Shown: piece by piece, positions 19,767 to 29,319 of the stretch
Layout of the letters: the number at the start of each line of letters is the position of its first letter
How positions within the stretch are numbered: the stretch's first letter is position 1
From: Muribaculaceae bacterium
GTDB taxonomy: Bacteria; Bacteroidota; Bacteroidia; Bacteroidales; Muribaculaceae
Length of the DNA: 64,000 bases
NCBI GenBank assembly: GCA_022509205.1
Contig: JAFLTR010000001.1
Location: forward strand, 57,120 to 121,119
Reading direction: 5' to 3'
Translations under genes and position numbers: made by a program
Notes under the pieces: model-generated
The model's database searches: none
Seen by the model: the letters and a program-made list of their open reading frames with translations, nothing else
Told to the model about the DNA's origin: nothing

Positions 19767-21266
19767 CTTGCGGATATAAGGGGAGATCAGCGGAATATTT
19801 TCAAACCGGGCGATGATTGCTCCGTAGCAGAGCAACAGCAGAGTTCTGACAGTATAGACAGTCCAATCCGGGAAAATTCCTTCCATAATCATTCCGGCTA
19901 CATAGAAAAGCCCTGCAAGCAGGGTATAACCGGCTATTCTCCCCACTTCATAAGGGAGGGGATAATAATAGCGTCCCAGAAAATAGCTAAGGAGCATCAC
20001 CAAAAAATAAGAGATGAGGGCGGCCCATGCCGAACCCATATATCCGTATGGCACACCGATAAGCGGCACCAACCATACATTAAGGCCGGCCATGATTGCA
20101 AAACAGATTAGGGAGAGATACATCCCCCAGCGTGTGCGGTCGGTCAGCTTATACCATAGCGATAGATTGAAGAACACTCCGAAACAAAGTTCCGCTCCCA
20201 TCATCACCGGCACTACCTGCAAACCGGACCAATAGGAGGGGGAAATGAAATACCTCACGAAGGGAAGATAAAACATGACGCCCAGAAATATCAGCCATCC
20301 GAAAATCACAAAATATTTCATTGCGTCGGCATACATCCGGGCGCTGCTCTCGCCGGCCCGCTTCGCTTGTGAGAAGATAAAAGGCTCGTAGGCATATCGG
20401 AATGCCTGCGTGAACATCACCATCACAATAGCAATCTTCATATTTGCCCCGTAGATACCGATCATGGAGCGAGCCGCCTCCTCATCTGAAATAAGATATG
20501 GGATAATAAGCTGCCCCATATTTTGGCTGAGCATCCCGGCGATAGCCAGAATCAGCAGAGGCCAGCTGTAGCCAAGCATCCGTTTGAGAAGACTCCACGC
20601 AAACCGCCATCGCCTACCGATAAGTTGCGGTGTAAGAAGAATGAGTATGGTATAGGATGAAATGATATTTGCCACAAATATCCAGCCGATACCGAAAGCA
20701 TCGCCACCCATCGGCTGATAGAACCAAGAAATAAGGCCCGGATTAGTCTTCTCGATCTCCGGACACACAAGCAGGAAAAAGAGATTCAATCCGATATTGA
20801 GGGCAACGTTTATAAGCTTAATCCCTGCAAACCGCCATGAACGGTTCTTATATCTGAGATAGGCGAAAGGGAGATTACAGAATGCATCCACGGCCACAGT
20901 CGCCCCTATCAGCCAGACAAACAAAGATTGCTCGGGGAGTTTCAGACCTTCAGAGATGGGGTTGAGGAAGATAGTGAGAAGTATCAGAAACAGAAGGGAA
21001 GTTGTGCCCACTGAGATAAGGGAAGTGGTGTAAACTCTTTCGGGGTCATCTTCCTTGTTGGCAAACCGGAAGAAACCGGTTTCCATCCCATAGTTGAGGA
21101 TTACGAGCATCACAGCCGTCACCCCATATAAATATGTCACTATTCCATATTCTTCCGAGGGGAAAAGATAGACATACAGAGGCACAAGACACCAGTTGAG
21201 AAACCTCCCGACGATGCTGCTCAGGCCGTATACGGCCGTATCCTTAGCCAATGCCTTTATGCTCAT
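19758..21266 (-). CDS. Polysaccharide flippase-like membrane protein (MOP/Wzx type)
   Basis: 502-residue polytopic membrane protein with roughly 12-14 hydrophobic helices, of the oligosaccharide flippase family ('[48 protein letters not shown]' at the start). Such proteins move lipid-linked oligosaccharides across the inner membrane for capsule, LPS or glycan assembly. No glycosyltransferases lie nearby, so the substrate cannot be inferred. Its ATG (21264-21266) overlaps the TGA of ruvB (ATGA), indicating translational coupling. Confidence 0.88.
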   Translation of the reverse strand: MSIKALAKDTAVYGLSSIVGRFLNWCLVPLYVYLFPSEEYGIVTYLYGVTAVMLVILNYGMETGFFRFANKEDDPERVYTTSLISVGTTSLLFLILLTIFLNPISEGLKLPEQSLFVWLIGATVAVDAFCNLPFAYLRYKNRSWRFAGIKLINVALNIGLNLFFLLVCPEIEKTNPGLISWFYQPMGGDAFGIGWIFVANIISSYTILILLTPQLIGRRWRFAWSLLKRMLGYSWPLLILAIAGMLSQNMGQLIIPYLISDEEAARSMIGIYGANMKIAIVMVMFTQAFRYAYEPFIFSQAKRAGESSARMYADAMKYFVIFGWLIFLGVMFYLPFVRYFISPSYWSGLQVVPVMMGAELCFGVFFNLSLWYKLTDRTRWGMYLSLICFAIMAGLNVWLVPLIGVPYGYMGSAWAALISYFLVMLLSYFLGRYYYPLPYEVGRIAGYTLLAGLFYVAGMIMEGIFPDWTVYTVRTLLLLCYGAIIARFENIPLISPYIRKLC

Positions 21267-22297
21267 TCCTCAAACAGGCTTCCGGGCTTGTTGATCCTCT
21301 TTCTTTTCAGATGGGAATAGGCCAGGTCGGTGGCTTCCCTTCCTCTCGGAGTCCTTTTCAGAAATCCCTCTTTGATCAGGAAAGGCTCATAGACCTCTTC
21401 CAGAGTCCCCGCATCCTCGCCCAAAGCCGTTGCAATTGTTGTCAGACCCACGGGACCTCCCTGGAACTTATCTATTATGGTGAGGAGTATTCGGTTGTCG
21501 ATCTCGTCGAGACCATAACGGTCGATATTCAGTGCCTCCAGGGCATGACGAGCAATATTGAGGTCGATTTCTCCGGAACCTTTCACCATCGCGAAGTCTC
21601 TTACGCGTCGCAAAAGAGCATTTGCCACACGTGGTGTGCCACGGCTGCGCATGGCAATCTCCATAGCCGCATCATCTGATATCTTCATTTTGAGAAGTCG
21701 CGCCGACCGCTTCACAATCCCTTGCAGGATATTGTGATCGTAGTATTCCAGGTGGCAGTTTATTCCGAAACGCGCACGGAGTGGTGAGGTGAGCAGTCCG
21801 CTTCGGGTTGTAGCCCCGATCAGGGTGAAAGGGGGGATCGTGAGTTGAACGCTTCTTGCGCCCGGACCCTTGTCAAGAAGTATATCGATCCGGTAGTCTT
21901 CCATCGCTGAATAGAGATATTCTTCCACGATAGGATGAAGCCTATGGATCTCGTCGATGAAAAGTACATCCTTCTCTTCAAGACTCATCAGGATGCCGGC
22001 CAGATCTCCGGGTTTGTCGAGAACGGGGCCGGAGGTAACCTTGAATCCTACTCCCAGTTCATTTGCAACAATATTCGATAGAGTGGTTTTCCCAAGCCCC
22101 GGAGGACCATGGAGCAGAGTGTGATCGAGAGCTTCACCACGCATCTTGGCGGCAGCCACAAACACTCGAAGATTCGAGATTATGTTGTCCTGCCCGCTGA
22201 AATCGTCAAATTCCAGCGGCCGCAACGCTTTCTCGATATCTTTCTCGCTCTCACGGCTCTTCTGCCTCTCCCTTATATCGAAATCATCTTCTTGCAT
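21263..22297 (-). CDS. ruvB: Holliday junction branch-migration helicase RuvB
   Basis: Hexameric AAA+ motor that drives branch migration with RuvA. The 344-residue protein has Walker [11 protein letters not shown], Walker [10 protein letters not shown], sensor motif GATTRSG and the arginine-finger segment PLRARFG, followed by the C-terminal winged helix ('[25 protein letters not shown]'). Length is typical. ruvA and ruvC are not in the window. A TAATTTTG box lies immediately ahead of the start, without a clear -33 partner, so the mRNA may have a very short leader. It overlaps the flippase gene by four bases. Confidence 0.98.
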   Translation of the reverse strand: MQEDDFDIRERQKSRESEKDIEKALRPLEFDDFSGQDNIISNLRVFVAAAKMRGEALDHTLLHGPPGLGKTTLSNIVANELGVGFKVTSGPVLDKPGDLAGILMSLEEKDVLFIDEIHRLHPIVEEYLYSAMEDYRIDILLDKGPGARSVQLTIPPFTLIGATTRSGLLTSPLRARFGINCHLEYYDHNILQGIVKRSARLLKMKISDDAAMEIAMRSRGTPRVANALLRRVRDFAMVKGSGEIDLNIARHALEALNIDRYGLDEIDNRILLTIIDKFQGGPVGLTTIATALGEDAGTLEEVYEPFLIKEGFLKRTPRGREATDLAYSHLKRKRINKPGSLFEE

Positions 22298-22378
22298 AAT
22301 GCAAAATTAAATATAAATTTATAATTTTGTATATCATTGGGCAGTTAGAATAAAGAGAGGGCTATGTAAGACCCCGTT

Positions 22379-24475
22379 TTGAATATCCGTAGAATAGTGA
22401 AAGCATTAAATAAGGTAATAAGGAGGCGTCCGGCTCGCGAATGGGCCGGGATAGGGATGGTGGGGCTGCTGTTGACGGCAGCCTCTTGTGCCTCGATAGG
22501 CAATCCTACCGGGGGGCCGCGTGATGAGGATGCCCCGAGATTCGTGAGAGCAAACCCGGCTCCGGGTTCGGTGAATGTCAGCAGACAAAGGATAGATATT
22601 GAATTTGACGAGATAGTGAATGTGAAGGATGCATTCACTAAAGTGGTGGTTTCCCCTCCTTCAAAACAGGCGCCGCGCGTCTCATCCTCAGGTCGTCGGG
22701 TCACAGTGGCATTCCAGGATACACTGTTGGAAAATACTACCTATACGATCGATTTCGGGAATTCCATCGAAGATAACAACGAGGGAAATAAGCTTCCGAG
22801 TTTCGCCTATTCTTTCTCCACAGGCCCCACGATAGACACACTTCAGATTTCCGGGATGGTGCTCGGATCGCAAGACCTTGAGCCCCAGCAAGGAGTATTG
22901 GTGGGTGTGTATTCAAATCTCTCAGATACAGCGTTCTCCACTCTCCCTTTTGAGCGCATGGCGAAAACCGATGACCGTGGTCGTTTCTCGATTCTGGGTC
23001 TGGCGCCGGGTGAATACCGCATCTTCGCCCTCAACGATCTCGACAACGACTACCACCGTGCAAATCCCGAGGAGGCAATGGCTTTCTACGATGTGCTTCT
23101 TTCTCCTTCGACCGAACGCACGATGACCACCGACACTCTCTTCAATCTACGCACCGGTGATGTAGACTCGGTGATTTCCAGAGAAAGAACGGTTTTTCTC
23201 CCCAACGATATTCTGTTGCGTAGCTTTGAAAGCGACGTAAAGTCGCAATACCTCACAAAGTATGAACGCCAGGACTCCACACGCCTGAATTTCATTTTCA
23301 ATACAAGGGCCGATTCGATTCCCAAAATTGTACCTGTTGGATTTGAAGAGCTCCAAGACTGGTATGTGGTGGAGAAATCAGCCAAAAATGACTCGGTGAC
23401 GTTCTGGATCACAGACCGGTCCATTCTCAGCCTCGACAGTCTCCGAATTGCCGCAACATATATGCGCACGGATTCTGCGAAAAATCTTTCCGCGGTGACT
23501 GATACTCTTCGTTTCTTTTATTCCCGCGAGTTGAAAAACTCTTTGGCAGCGGCAGCCAAAGAGAAGGAGAAAGAATTGAAAGAGAAAGAGAAAGAAAGGG
23601 AAAAGGAGCGCCAGAAAGCTCTCAAGGAGGGACGAGAATTGGAGGAGGACACTGTGGAAACTCCCATTAAACCTACGCCCCTCGGGTTCAAGGTAGCTTC
23701 CTCATCTACGCAGGAAGTGTATCTTCCTGTCTTCTTTGAATTCGAGACACCGCTCGTCAGCCTCGACACCAATGCTTTCCATCTGGAGGTGCAGGTAGAC
23801 ACGGTGTGGCAGCCGGTGAAGAAGGAGTGGCGACCCCAACCCGTGGATTCCATAAATCCGCGCACCCTCAAAATTGAATATCCCTGGGATTATGCCACCC
23901 AGTATAGAATAACGGTCGACTCCCTTGCTGCAACAGGGATCTACGGGAAACAAAGTGATCCGTTGGAATTCTCGTTCAAGACCAAGGCGGAGGATGATTA
24001 TTCATCCGTGATTTTCACAATCACGAATTTCACAGACACAGTGCCTGCCTTTATTGAACTGCTCAACACTTCCGACAATCCGGTGAGGAGAGAGAAGGTA
24101 GAAAATAACAGGGCCGTGTTCAAATATCTGGCGCCGGCAAAATATTATGCGAGGATTTTCGAAGACCATAACGGCAACGGCGTCTACGACACGGGCAATA
24201 TTGATTCCATCCGGCAACCCGATTATGCCTATTATTATCCCAAACTTATTAATGTGAAGAAGAACTGGGACAAGGAGGAGAGCTGGGATGTATTTTCCAC
24301 GGCAGTAGACTTGATGAAACCCTACGCGTTGCTGAAGAATAAGCCGGAGGCTGACAAGAAGAACCGCAATCGCAACAAGAACGGTCAGGAAGAGGAGGAG
24401 GAAGATGAAGAATATTTCGACCCGACGCGCAATCCTTTCGATCCTAACGACCGTGGCAACGGCCGACGATACTGA
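22379..24475 (+). CDS. Ig-like (SbsA_Ig/Big_5 type) lipoprotein
   Basis: 698 residues counted from a TTG start; the true start is uncertain because no ATG lies ahead of the signal peptide. The signal sequence ends with lipobox TAASC (Cys37). An N-terminal bacterial Ig-like domain follows ('RQRIDIEFDEIVNVKDAFTKVVVSPP', 'YTIDFGNSIEDNNEGN'), then a carboxypeptidase-regulatory-like segment ('DDRGRFSILGLAPGEYRIFALND'). A highly charged coil of Lys/Glu repeats lies at about 392-427 and a second beta domain with 'FEDHNGNGVYD' lies near the C-terminus. I recall a similar lipoprotein widespread in Bacteroidota; its role is unknown, probably at the outer membrane. It ends at a shared terminator with the pectinesterase gene. 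Confidence 0.85.
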   Translation: MNIRRIVKALNKVIRRRPAREWAGIGMVGLLLTAASCASIGNPTGGPRDEDAPRFVRANPAPGSVNVSRQRIDIEFDEIVNVKDAFTKVVVSPPSKQAPRVSSSGRRVTVAFQDTLLENTTYTIDFGNSIEDNNEGNKLPSFAYSFSTGPTIDTLQISGMVLGSQDLEPQQGVLVGVYSNLSDTAFSTLPFERMAKTDDRGRFSILGLAPGEYRIFALNDLDNDYHRANPEEAMAFYDVLLSPSTERTMTTDTLFNLRTGDVDSVISRERTVFLPNDILLRSFESDVKSQYLTKYERQDSTRLNFIFNTRADSIPKIVPVGFEELQDWYVVEKSAKNDSVTFWITDRSILSLDSLRIAATYMRTDSAKNLSAVTDTLRFFYSRELKNSLAAAAKEKEKELKEKEKEREKERQKALKEGRELEEDTVETPIKPTPLGFKVASSSTQEVYLPVFFEFETPLVSLDTNAFHLEVQVDTVWQPVKKEWRPQPVDSINPRTLKIEYPWDYATQYRITVDSLAATGIYGKQSDPLEFSFKTKAEDDYSSVIFTITNFTDTVPAFIELLNTSDNPVRREKVENNRAVFKYLAPAKYYARIFEDHNGNGVYDTGNIDSIRQPDYAYYYPKLINVKKNWDKEESWDVFSTAVDLMKPYALLKNKPEADKKNRNRNKNGQEEEEEDEEYFDPTRNPFDPNDRGNGRRY

Positions 24476-24493
24476 TAAGGGTAAATACAAATT

Positions 24494-24525
24494 AAATGGG
24501 GTGAGCCATAAAGCTCACCCCATTT
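24494..24525. terminator. Bidirectional intrinsic terminator
   Basis: AAATGGGGTGAGC (24494-24506) and GCTCACCCCATTT (24513-24525) pair perfectly over 13 bp around a 6-nt loop, with A and T tracts on both sides. It separates the convergent Ig-like lipoprotein and pectinesterase genes. Confidence 0.9.
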
Positions 24526-24546
24526 TGATTATGCAGTTAAGTGGAT

Positions 24547-27510
24547 TTATCGGTTTACGATTTTTGAAGTCTCTTTCTTGCCATTGGAGAAAGTTGACAC
24601 TTTTACAAGAATACCCTTGGAAGAGGGATCAACGGCCACACCCTGGAGGTTATAATATTTTACGTTGACTACCTCAGCTGAGTCCACTTCAATTTCATGG
24701 ATGGAAGCAAGACCCGGAATGCGATAAGCCTCACCTAAACCGCCCATAGAGTTGGCAGAACGGATAGAATAATTATCGCTTTCCTGCCCACCCTCAAGAG
24801 GATAGGAAGTCTCGGATGTAATGGCTACAAGATCATTACCTTTGAAAATAGCGTAGGCTATAGCACCTTCCACAGGACTCCAAGAGATGTTCTTTGAATC
24901 GTAGCTTGCTGCAGGAGCTGCCACTTGCTTTGCAAGTTCTCTGGGCTGCCAATTCGGGAAGACTTTGTCAATTGTGAACCTTTCTGCCTGTTCTGCAGTA
25001 AGGATGGTCTCCATCTTATTCTTGTTGTTGTCCTTTGTAAATTCGATAACCTTAGAAGAGGGAGATACCACCTTACCATTCATGTCGGTTGTGTTGTATT
25101 CCACAAATTCTTTGGCCACCACGCTCATACCGCCTGCCGTCCAACGGTTGGTGTTCATCTTGTTGTCGTTGACCTTAGTATTGATATAAGCGCAACGCGG
25201 TTCTCCCTGCCATGCACGACCAAGATTGTATTTCTCGGCATAGTTCATGATGGTACAGTTGCTGAACACATAGCCGTATGGTTTCCCGACAGCTGTAGCA
25301 GGAGCAGTGATTGTGCATTCTCCCTTACCGTCGGCATTACGTTTCTCTACCTGGATTATACTGTTTTCCATAAACATTGTACCTCCGCCGCAGAAGAAGT
25401 CGACAGTACCTGCCACCTTCGAGCCATCGAAGTAGAAGAGGCCATCGTTGTTATTGCTGTAGTAAGTGTCCTGGTATGAAAGCATTGCCACATTCTTGCA
25501 GATAGTCTTGGTGCCTTTATCCTGAAGCACAACTGCACGCCCGGCGCTTCCTGCCTTATAGTAATCCAGAGCGTTCTGGAGGGTCATATCCTGGATGTAG
25601 AGACCATTGCTCGAGTTGAGGAAAGTGGCAGTCGTGCCGATACCCTCATTCTTAATGTTAGGAGCGTTCACAACCTTGGTGCCATCCATGCTCTGACCGA
25701 TGAGCGAGATATTATAGCCCGTTATTTTGGTGAGGGCCCTATCTTCCATGTCATATACTCCGTTGGGGAGGAAGATATAGGCGCGCGGTGAATCTGACTT
25801 GGTGTTGGCGGCATTGGCTGCATCCAGAGCATCAAAGAGACTCCACACATCGCCGGGTTTTACAAAATACCATTGACCTTCCTGAGTGTAAGAAGGTTCG
25901 GCATTGTTATAGATAGTGAGGTTGTGGAGATAAATTTCTCCACCGTCGGCATTCATTGTCATGGTGATGTAACCCGGCTCCCCTTCATAATTAAATGAAA
26001 CGAGAGTGGCATCCTTTTCATCCTTTCCGGCAAAGGGTTCACAAACTTTGTTGCCAGCAGCATCAGCCACTTCGAATGTGGTTGCATAGCCATATTGGCA
26101 AAGGGTAAGGGCTACTGTAGCTTTCGGGCCTACCAGGAGCTGAATCTTGTCACCGTGTTTGAAAGCCCAGCCATGTTTGTTGTCATGGTAATAACCGGTG
26201 CCTTCTTCAAGATTGAATGCTTCATGATCTTCGGGATAGAAGATGTCGGAAGTAAGGTCGAAAGAATATTTTCTTGATGTGCTTGCCACCTCTTCTTCAG
26301 TCTGGAGGGCATAAAGGCTGATGTTGCCGGTCATTATGTCGGAAGTTTTAGCTTTAGCGCTGAGCATAGAGTTGACAAACCAACCCCTCACTTTGTAACC
26401 GGTTTTAGCTTTTGCCTTGGTATAGTCTACATCAAACTTGCCGATCGGGGTGTCTTTCTCAACTTTCTGTGTACCCATCGAAGATCCGTCGGTATCGACA
26501 TAAGTGATTGTGAAAGATGGTTTTCTTACGAATTTAGCCACATAATTCACAGTGATGTCTTTAAGAGTCAAAGGAATAGTGACATCACATTTAGAATTGT
26601 CGCCGGAATAAGTGATGGCGCCAACTGTTCCGGTGGAAGGAGTGACATCAGTCACAGGGTTAGAGGCGGAGATCATCGGGTCGTAAGAGAATAGCTCGAT
26701 AGTGGCAGTGTAGCCATCGCCGTCGGGTTTGAAAGTATCGTCGGCCTGATAAGTTACGCCGTTAGCTGCAAATGATTGGAGCACAGGCATTTCAATCTCT
26801 TGACCTGAGATAGTACCCTGAAGTGAGACGTTTGAGAATCCGACATGCTTACCGTTGTCGAGAGAATAAATGGCAACGGAAAGACCACATTGGCCCGGAG
26901 CCACCTTGATATTGGAAGCGTCGATATTGGCGCTCCATTCGAGGATTGCCGGACTGGAATTGTCGCGATAGGGGGAGATGCCCTCAGCCAGTTTTACCTT
27001 TGATCCGTCGGGATTTACCCAGAAAATATCCAGTTTACCTCCGTCAGTTCCATAACGGGTTGTCTTGAATGAAACCTTTTCCGGGGTGAAAGCAAGGCCG
27101 AAGCGAGGCTGGATGAGGAAATTTACAGAGTTGTCATCATTTGCAGAACTCACTTTTGTTGTGGGGTTAAACCAAAGCTGTTTGTAGCCTTTGTTGTCTT
27201 GTCCTGCATAGAAACGGTCGGGATCGTTGGCATCCACTCCACCACCGTCGGGAGTGAGCGCGGAGCCCCAGGTTACTTTGCTTGAAAGGAAATAATCCTC
27301 CTCTACAAGTTCAGCTTTAAGGTTTTCCGTGCCTTTGTCGAGCAGGAAGAGGGCAGAAGCCGAGGCTTTGTCAAGGTTGAGGAGCGGGCGATCATCCGCT
27401 GTCGTGGAGGCTGCCCTTGTAGCGCTGCCTGACATGGAGCTTACGGCAATGCCACCGCAGAGTGCAACCAAGGCACTCATGAGAGAGACTTTGATAAAGT
27501 TAATTTTCAT
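24547..27510 (-). CDS. Secreted pectinesterase-like protein with InlB-type repeat and C-terminal tail
   Basis: Predicted pectin methylesterase that removes methyl esters from homogalacturonan, releasing methanol. The likely start is the ATG at 27510 (MKINFIKVSLMSAL..., signal peptide), giving 987 residues; an in-frame start 17 codons upstream adds no signal features. About 50-260 is beta-rich; around 355-415 lies a Listeria-Bacteroides (InlB) repeat ('FTITYVDTDGSSMGTQKVEKDTP'). The right-handed beta-helix esterase follows at about 555-860, with 'SYQDTYYSN', 'GTVDFFCGGGTMF' and 'YNLGRAWQGEPR' supplying the two catalytic Asp and the Arg. LGRAW replaces the usual LGRPW. The C-terminus ends in 'YYNLQGVAVDPSSKGILVKV', a tail seen on other exported proteins here. 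Confidence 0.88.
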   Translation of the reverse strand: MKINFIKVSLMSALVALCGGIAVSSMSGSATRAASTTADDRPLLNLDKASASALFLLDKGTENLKAELVEEDYFLSSKVTWGSALTPDGGGVDANDPDRFYAGQDNKGYKQLWFNPTTKVSSANDDNSVNFLIQPRFGLAFTPEKVSFKTTRYGTDGGKLDIFWVNPDGSKVKLAEGISPYRDNSSPAILEWSANIDASNIKVAPGQCGLSVAIYSLDNGKHVGFSNVSLQGTISGQEIEMPVLQSFAANGVTYQADDTFKPDGDGYTATIELFSYDPMISASNPVTDVTPSTGTVGAITYSGDNSKCDVTIPLTLKDITVNYVAKFVRKPSFTITYVDTDGSSMGTQKVEKDTPIGKFDVDYTKAKAKTGYKVRGWFVNSMLSAKAKTSDIMTGNISLYALQTEEEVASTSRKYSFDLTSDIFYPEDHEAFNLEEGTGYYHDNKHGWAFKHGDKIQLLVGPKATVALTLCQYGYATTFEVADAAGNKVCEPFAGKDEKDATLVSFNYEGEPGYITMTMNADGGEIYLHNLTIYNNAEPSYTQEGQWYFVKPGDVWSLFDALDAANAANTKSDSPRAYIFLPNGVYDMEDRALTKITGYNISLIGQSMDGTKVVNAPNIKNEGIGTTATFLNSSNGLYIQDMTLQNALDYYKAGSAGRAVVLQDKGTKTICKNVAMLSYQDTYYSNNNDGLFYFDGSKVAGTVDFFCGGGTMFMENSIIQVEKRNADGKGECTITAPATAVGKPYGYVFSNCTIMNYAEKYNLGRAWQGEPRCAYINTKVNDNKMNTNRWTAGGMSVVAKEFVEYNTTDMNGKVVSPSSKVIEFTKDNNKNKMETILTAEQAERFTIDKVFPNWQPRELAKQVAAPAASYDSKNISWSPVEGAIAYAIFKGNDLVAITSETSYPLEGGQESDNYSIRSANSMGGLGEAYRIPGLASIHEIEVDSAEVVNVKYYNLQGVAVDPSSKGILVKVSTFSNGKKETSKIVNR

Positions 27511-27769
27511 GGTGTTAATATTAGTTTGATAAAATATTTCAAATATTCGATTTTTTCGCATTCATCAGTCGCGGAGCCACCGGACCTTTAATCCTTTTTG
27601 GGAACTGAGTCGCGCCACAACTTGCCTATACTTCACAAGTATACTTCTTTACTAATTTACAAAGTTAAAAAAAATTTGCAATATTTCTCCTATAAGAATG
27701 TTTTTTGCAGTCTTTTTGCATTTTATATGGCATTGTAGCCCCTTCCTTACGGGAATCCTTAGAGTGAGA
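27511..27769. other. Intergenic leader region of the pectinesterase gene
   Basis: 259 bp between the pectinesterase start and the hairpin at 27770. On the minus strand a TAACTTTG box (27660-27667) matches the -7 consensus, but no TTTG is found 19-21 nt upstream of it, so promoter assignment is weak. No coding frame or tRNA was seen. Confidence 0.35.
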
Positions 27770-27806
27770 AAAAAAGGGATGCGTAATCACTACGTATCCC
27801 TTTTTT
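27770..27806. terminator. Strong intrinsic terminator
   Basis: A 16-bp stem, AAAAAAGGGATGCGTA (27770-27785) with TACGTATCCCTTTTTT (27791-27806), has one G-U pair and a 5-nt loop. It works in either direction. On the minus strand it would end a transcript begun at the promoter at 27978-28009. Confidence 0.85.
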
Positions 27807-27972
27807 CCAATGCATCACGAAACACATCGGAATACATTGATGGTCCTAATCCTAATTTTAACTATTAATCCATAACTTTACTAATGCAACAATAAAATTA
27901 TCAATGAAACGATTAATTGGTCTTATGAGAAGAATTAAATCTCTTTGTTTCTTTTAGCCATGATAGGCATTA
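27770..27972 (-). ncRNA. Candidate small RNA of about 200 nt
   Basis: A consensus promoter (27978-28009) and a strong terminator (27770-27806) bracket about 200 nt on the minus strand with no credible protein frame. The longest ATG-led frame near the 5' end reads only MPIMAKRNKEI. I could not match the sequence to a named RNA family. It may instead be an attenuated leader of the pectinesterase gene further downstream, or the read-through end of the aminotransferase mRNA. Confidence 0.5.
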
Positions 27973-27977
27973 TTTTG

Positions 27978-28009
27978 CAAAAGTAAACAAAAATTTTATA
28001 ATCACCAAA
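27978..28009 (-). promoter_or_regulatory. Promoter in the aminotransferase-pectinesterase spacer
   Basis: Minus strand: TTTG (28006-28009), exactly 20 nt, TACTTTTG (27978-27985); a complete consensus match. It lies 50 bp beyond the aminotransferase stop with no annotated gene within 450 bp. Confidence 0.7.
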
Positions 28010-28058
28010 AAATAAATTCAATTCTGTTAAAAATCAGATTCTTAAACTCTGCATTAAA

Positions 28059-29246
28059 TTATCTGAGTTTTGCTGAAGCTTCTTTAATGCGTCTTAAGGC
28101 TTCACGGATATTATCGTCGGAAGTGGCATAACTGAGCCGCATATATCCCGGTGCGCAGAATGCCTCGCCATCAACGCAGGCCACATGAGCCTCCTGAAGG
28201 AGATACAACACATAGTCTCCGCTTGTCTTGATTTCCGTTTCCCCATATCGTTTGCCGATGAAAGCTGTGACATCGGGAAACAGATAGAAAGCACCCTCGG
28301 GACGGTTAACCTTCCAACCGGGAATATCCTTAGCCAGATCCACAATCAAATCGCGTCGTCTTTCAAATGCTTTCCGCATATCTTCTACACATTCCTGCGG
28401 CCCCTCATAGGCAGCCTCGGCAGCCTTCTGGGCTATCGACGATGCGCCGGATGTGTATTGTCCCTGAAACTTGTTACAGGCCTTGGCAATCTCCAAAGGT
28501 CCGGCAAGATAGCCGATACGCCAGCCTGTCATGGCGTAGGCCTTCGACACGCCGTTGATGATCACTGTGCGATCCTTCATCCATTCATAATCGGCAATTG
28601 AGCTCACACCTCCCACAAAATTTATGTGCTCATAGATCTCGTCGCTCATCACCACAATGTCAGGATATTTTTTCAGCACTTCGGCCAGAGCTTTCAGTTC
28701 ATCGCGTGAATACACCGACCCCGTAGGATTACATGGAGAATTTAGGAGGAGCATTTTAGTCTTTGGAGTGATGGCCGCTTCAAGTTGCTCGGGAGTGATC
28801 TTGAAATCGTTTTCAATCCCTGCCTTGACGAGCACAGACTTCCCTTCGGCCAGTTTCACCATCTCCACATAGCTCACCCATGCGGGCACCGGTATGATCA
28901 CCTCATCATCCGGATTTACAATCGAGAGAATTACATTTGCAAGCTCCTGCTTCGCGCCGTTGCCCACAACTATCTGTTCCGGAGTGTAAAGAAGGCCATT
29001 TTCCCTCTTCAGCTTATCGCACACGGTTTGGCGAAGCGACAGATATCCCCCCACAGGGGAATAGCGGGAGAAATTGTCATCTATGGCTTTCTTGGCGGCA
29101 GCTTTGATGAAGTCGGGGGTATTGAAATCCGGTTCTCCCACCGACATATTAATCACATCTACGCCGGCAGCCTTCAATTCCGCACTTTTCTGCGACATTG
29201 CCAAAGTGGCGGAGGGGGATAGATTCTTTATTCTATTGGAAATCAT
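28059..29246 (-). CDS. Class I/II aminotransferase, probably aspartate aminotransferase
   Basis: PLP-dependent enzyme of 395 residues that probably moves amino groups between aspartate and 2-oxoglutarate. The Schiff-base lysine is Lys235 in 'NGVSKAYAMTGWRIGYLAGP'. Other family markers are 'NMSVGEPDFNTPDFIK', 'RYSPVGGYLSLRQTV', 'LNSPCNPTGSVYS' and 'SDEIYEHI'. The pattern fits the thermophile-like subgroup Ib. Related enzymes accept prephenate or other acids, so the exact substrate is not certain. It follows pfkA by 73 bp on the same strand. Confidence 0.9.
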   Translation of the reverse strand: MISNRIKNLSPSATLAMSQKSAELKAAGVDVINMSVGEPDFNTPDFIKAAAKKAIDDNFSRYSPVGGYLSLRQTVCDKLKRENGLLYTPEQIVVGNGAKQELANVILSIVNPDDEVIIPVPAWVSYVEMVKLAEGKSVLVKAGIENDFKITPEQLEAAITPKTKMLLLNSPCNPTGSVYSRDELKALAEVLKKYPDIVVMSDEIYEHINFVGGVSSIADYEWMKDRTVIINGVSKAYAMTGWRIGYLAGPLEIAKACNKFQGQYTSGASSIAQKAAEAAYEGPQECVEDMRKAFERRRDLIVDLAKDIPGWKVNRPEGAFYLFPDVTAFIGKRYGETEIKTSGDYVLYLLQEAHVACVDGEAFCAPGYMRLSYATSDDNIREALRRIKEASAKLR

Positions 29247-29319
29247 TATAGAAATTGAATTTTATTATGATTCTCCCGAAAACCGGGCAGGAAATCGCAA
29301 AATGCCGATTGGCGACCCG

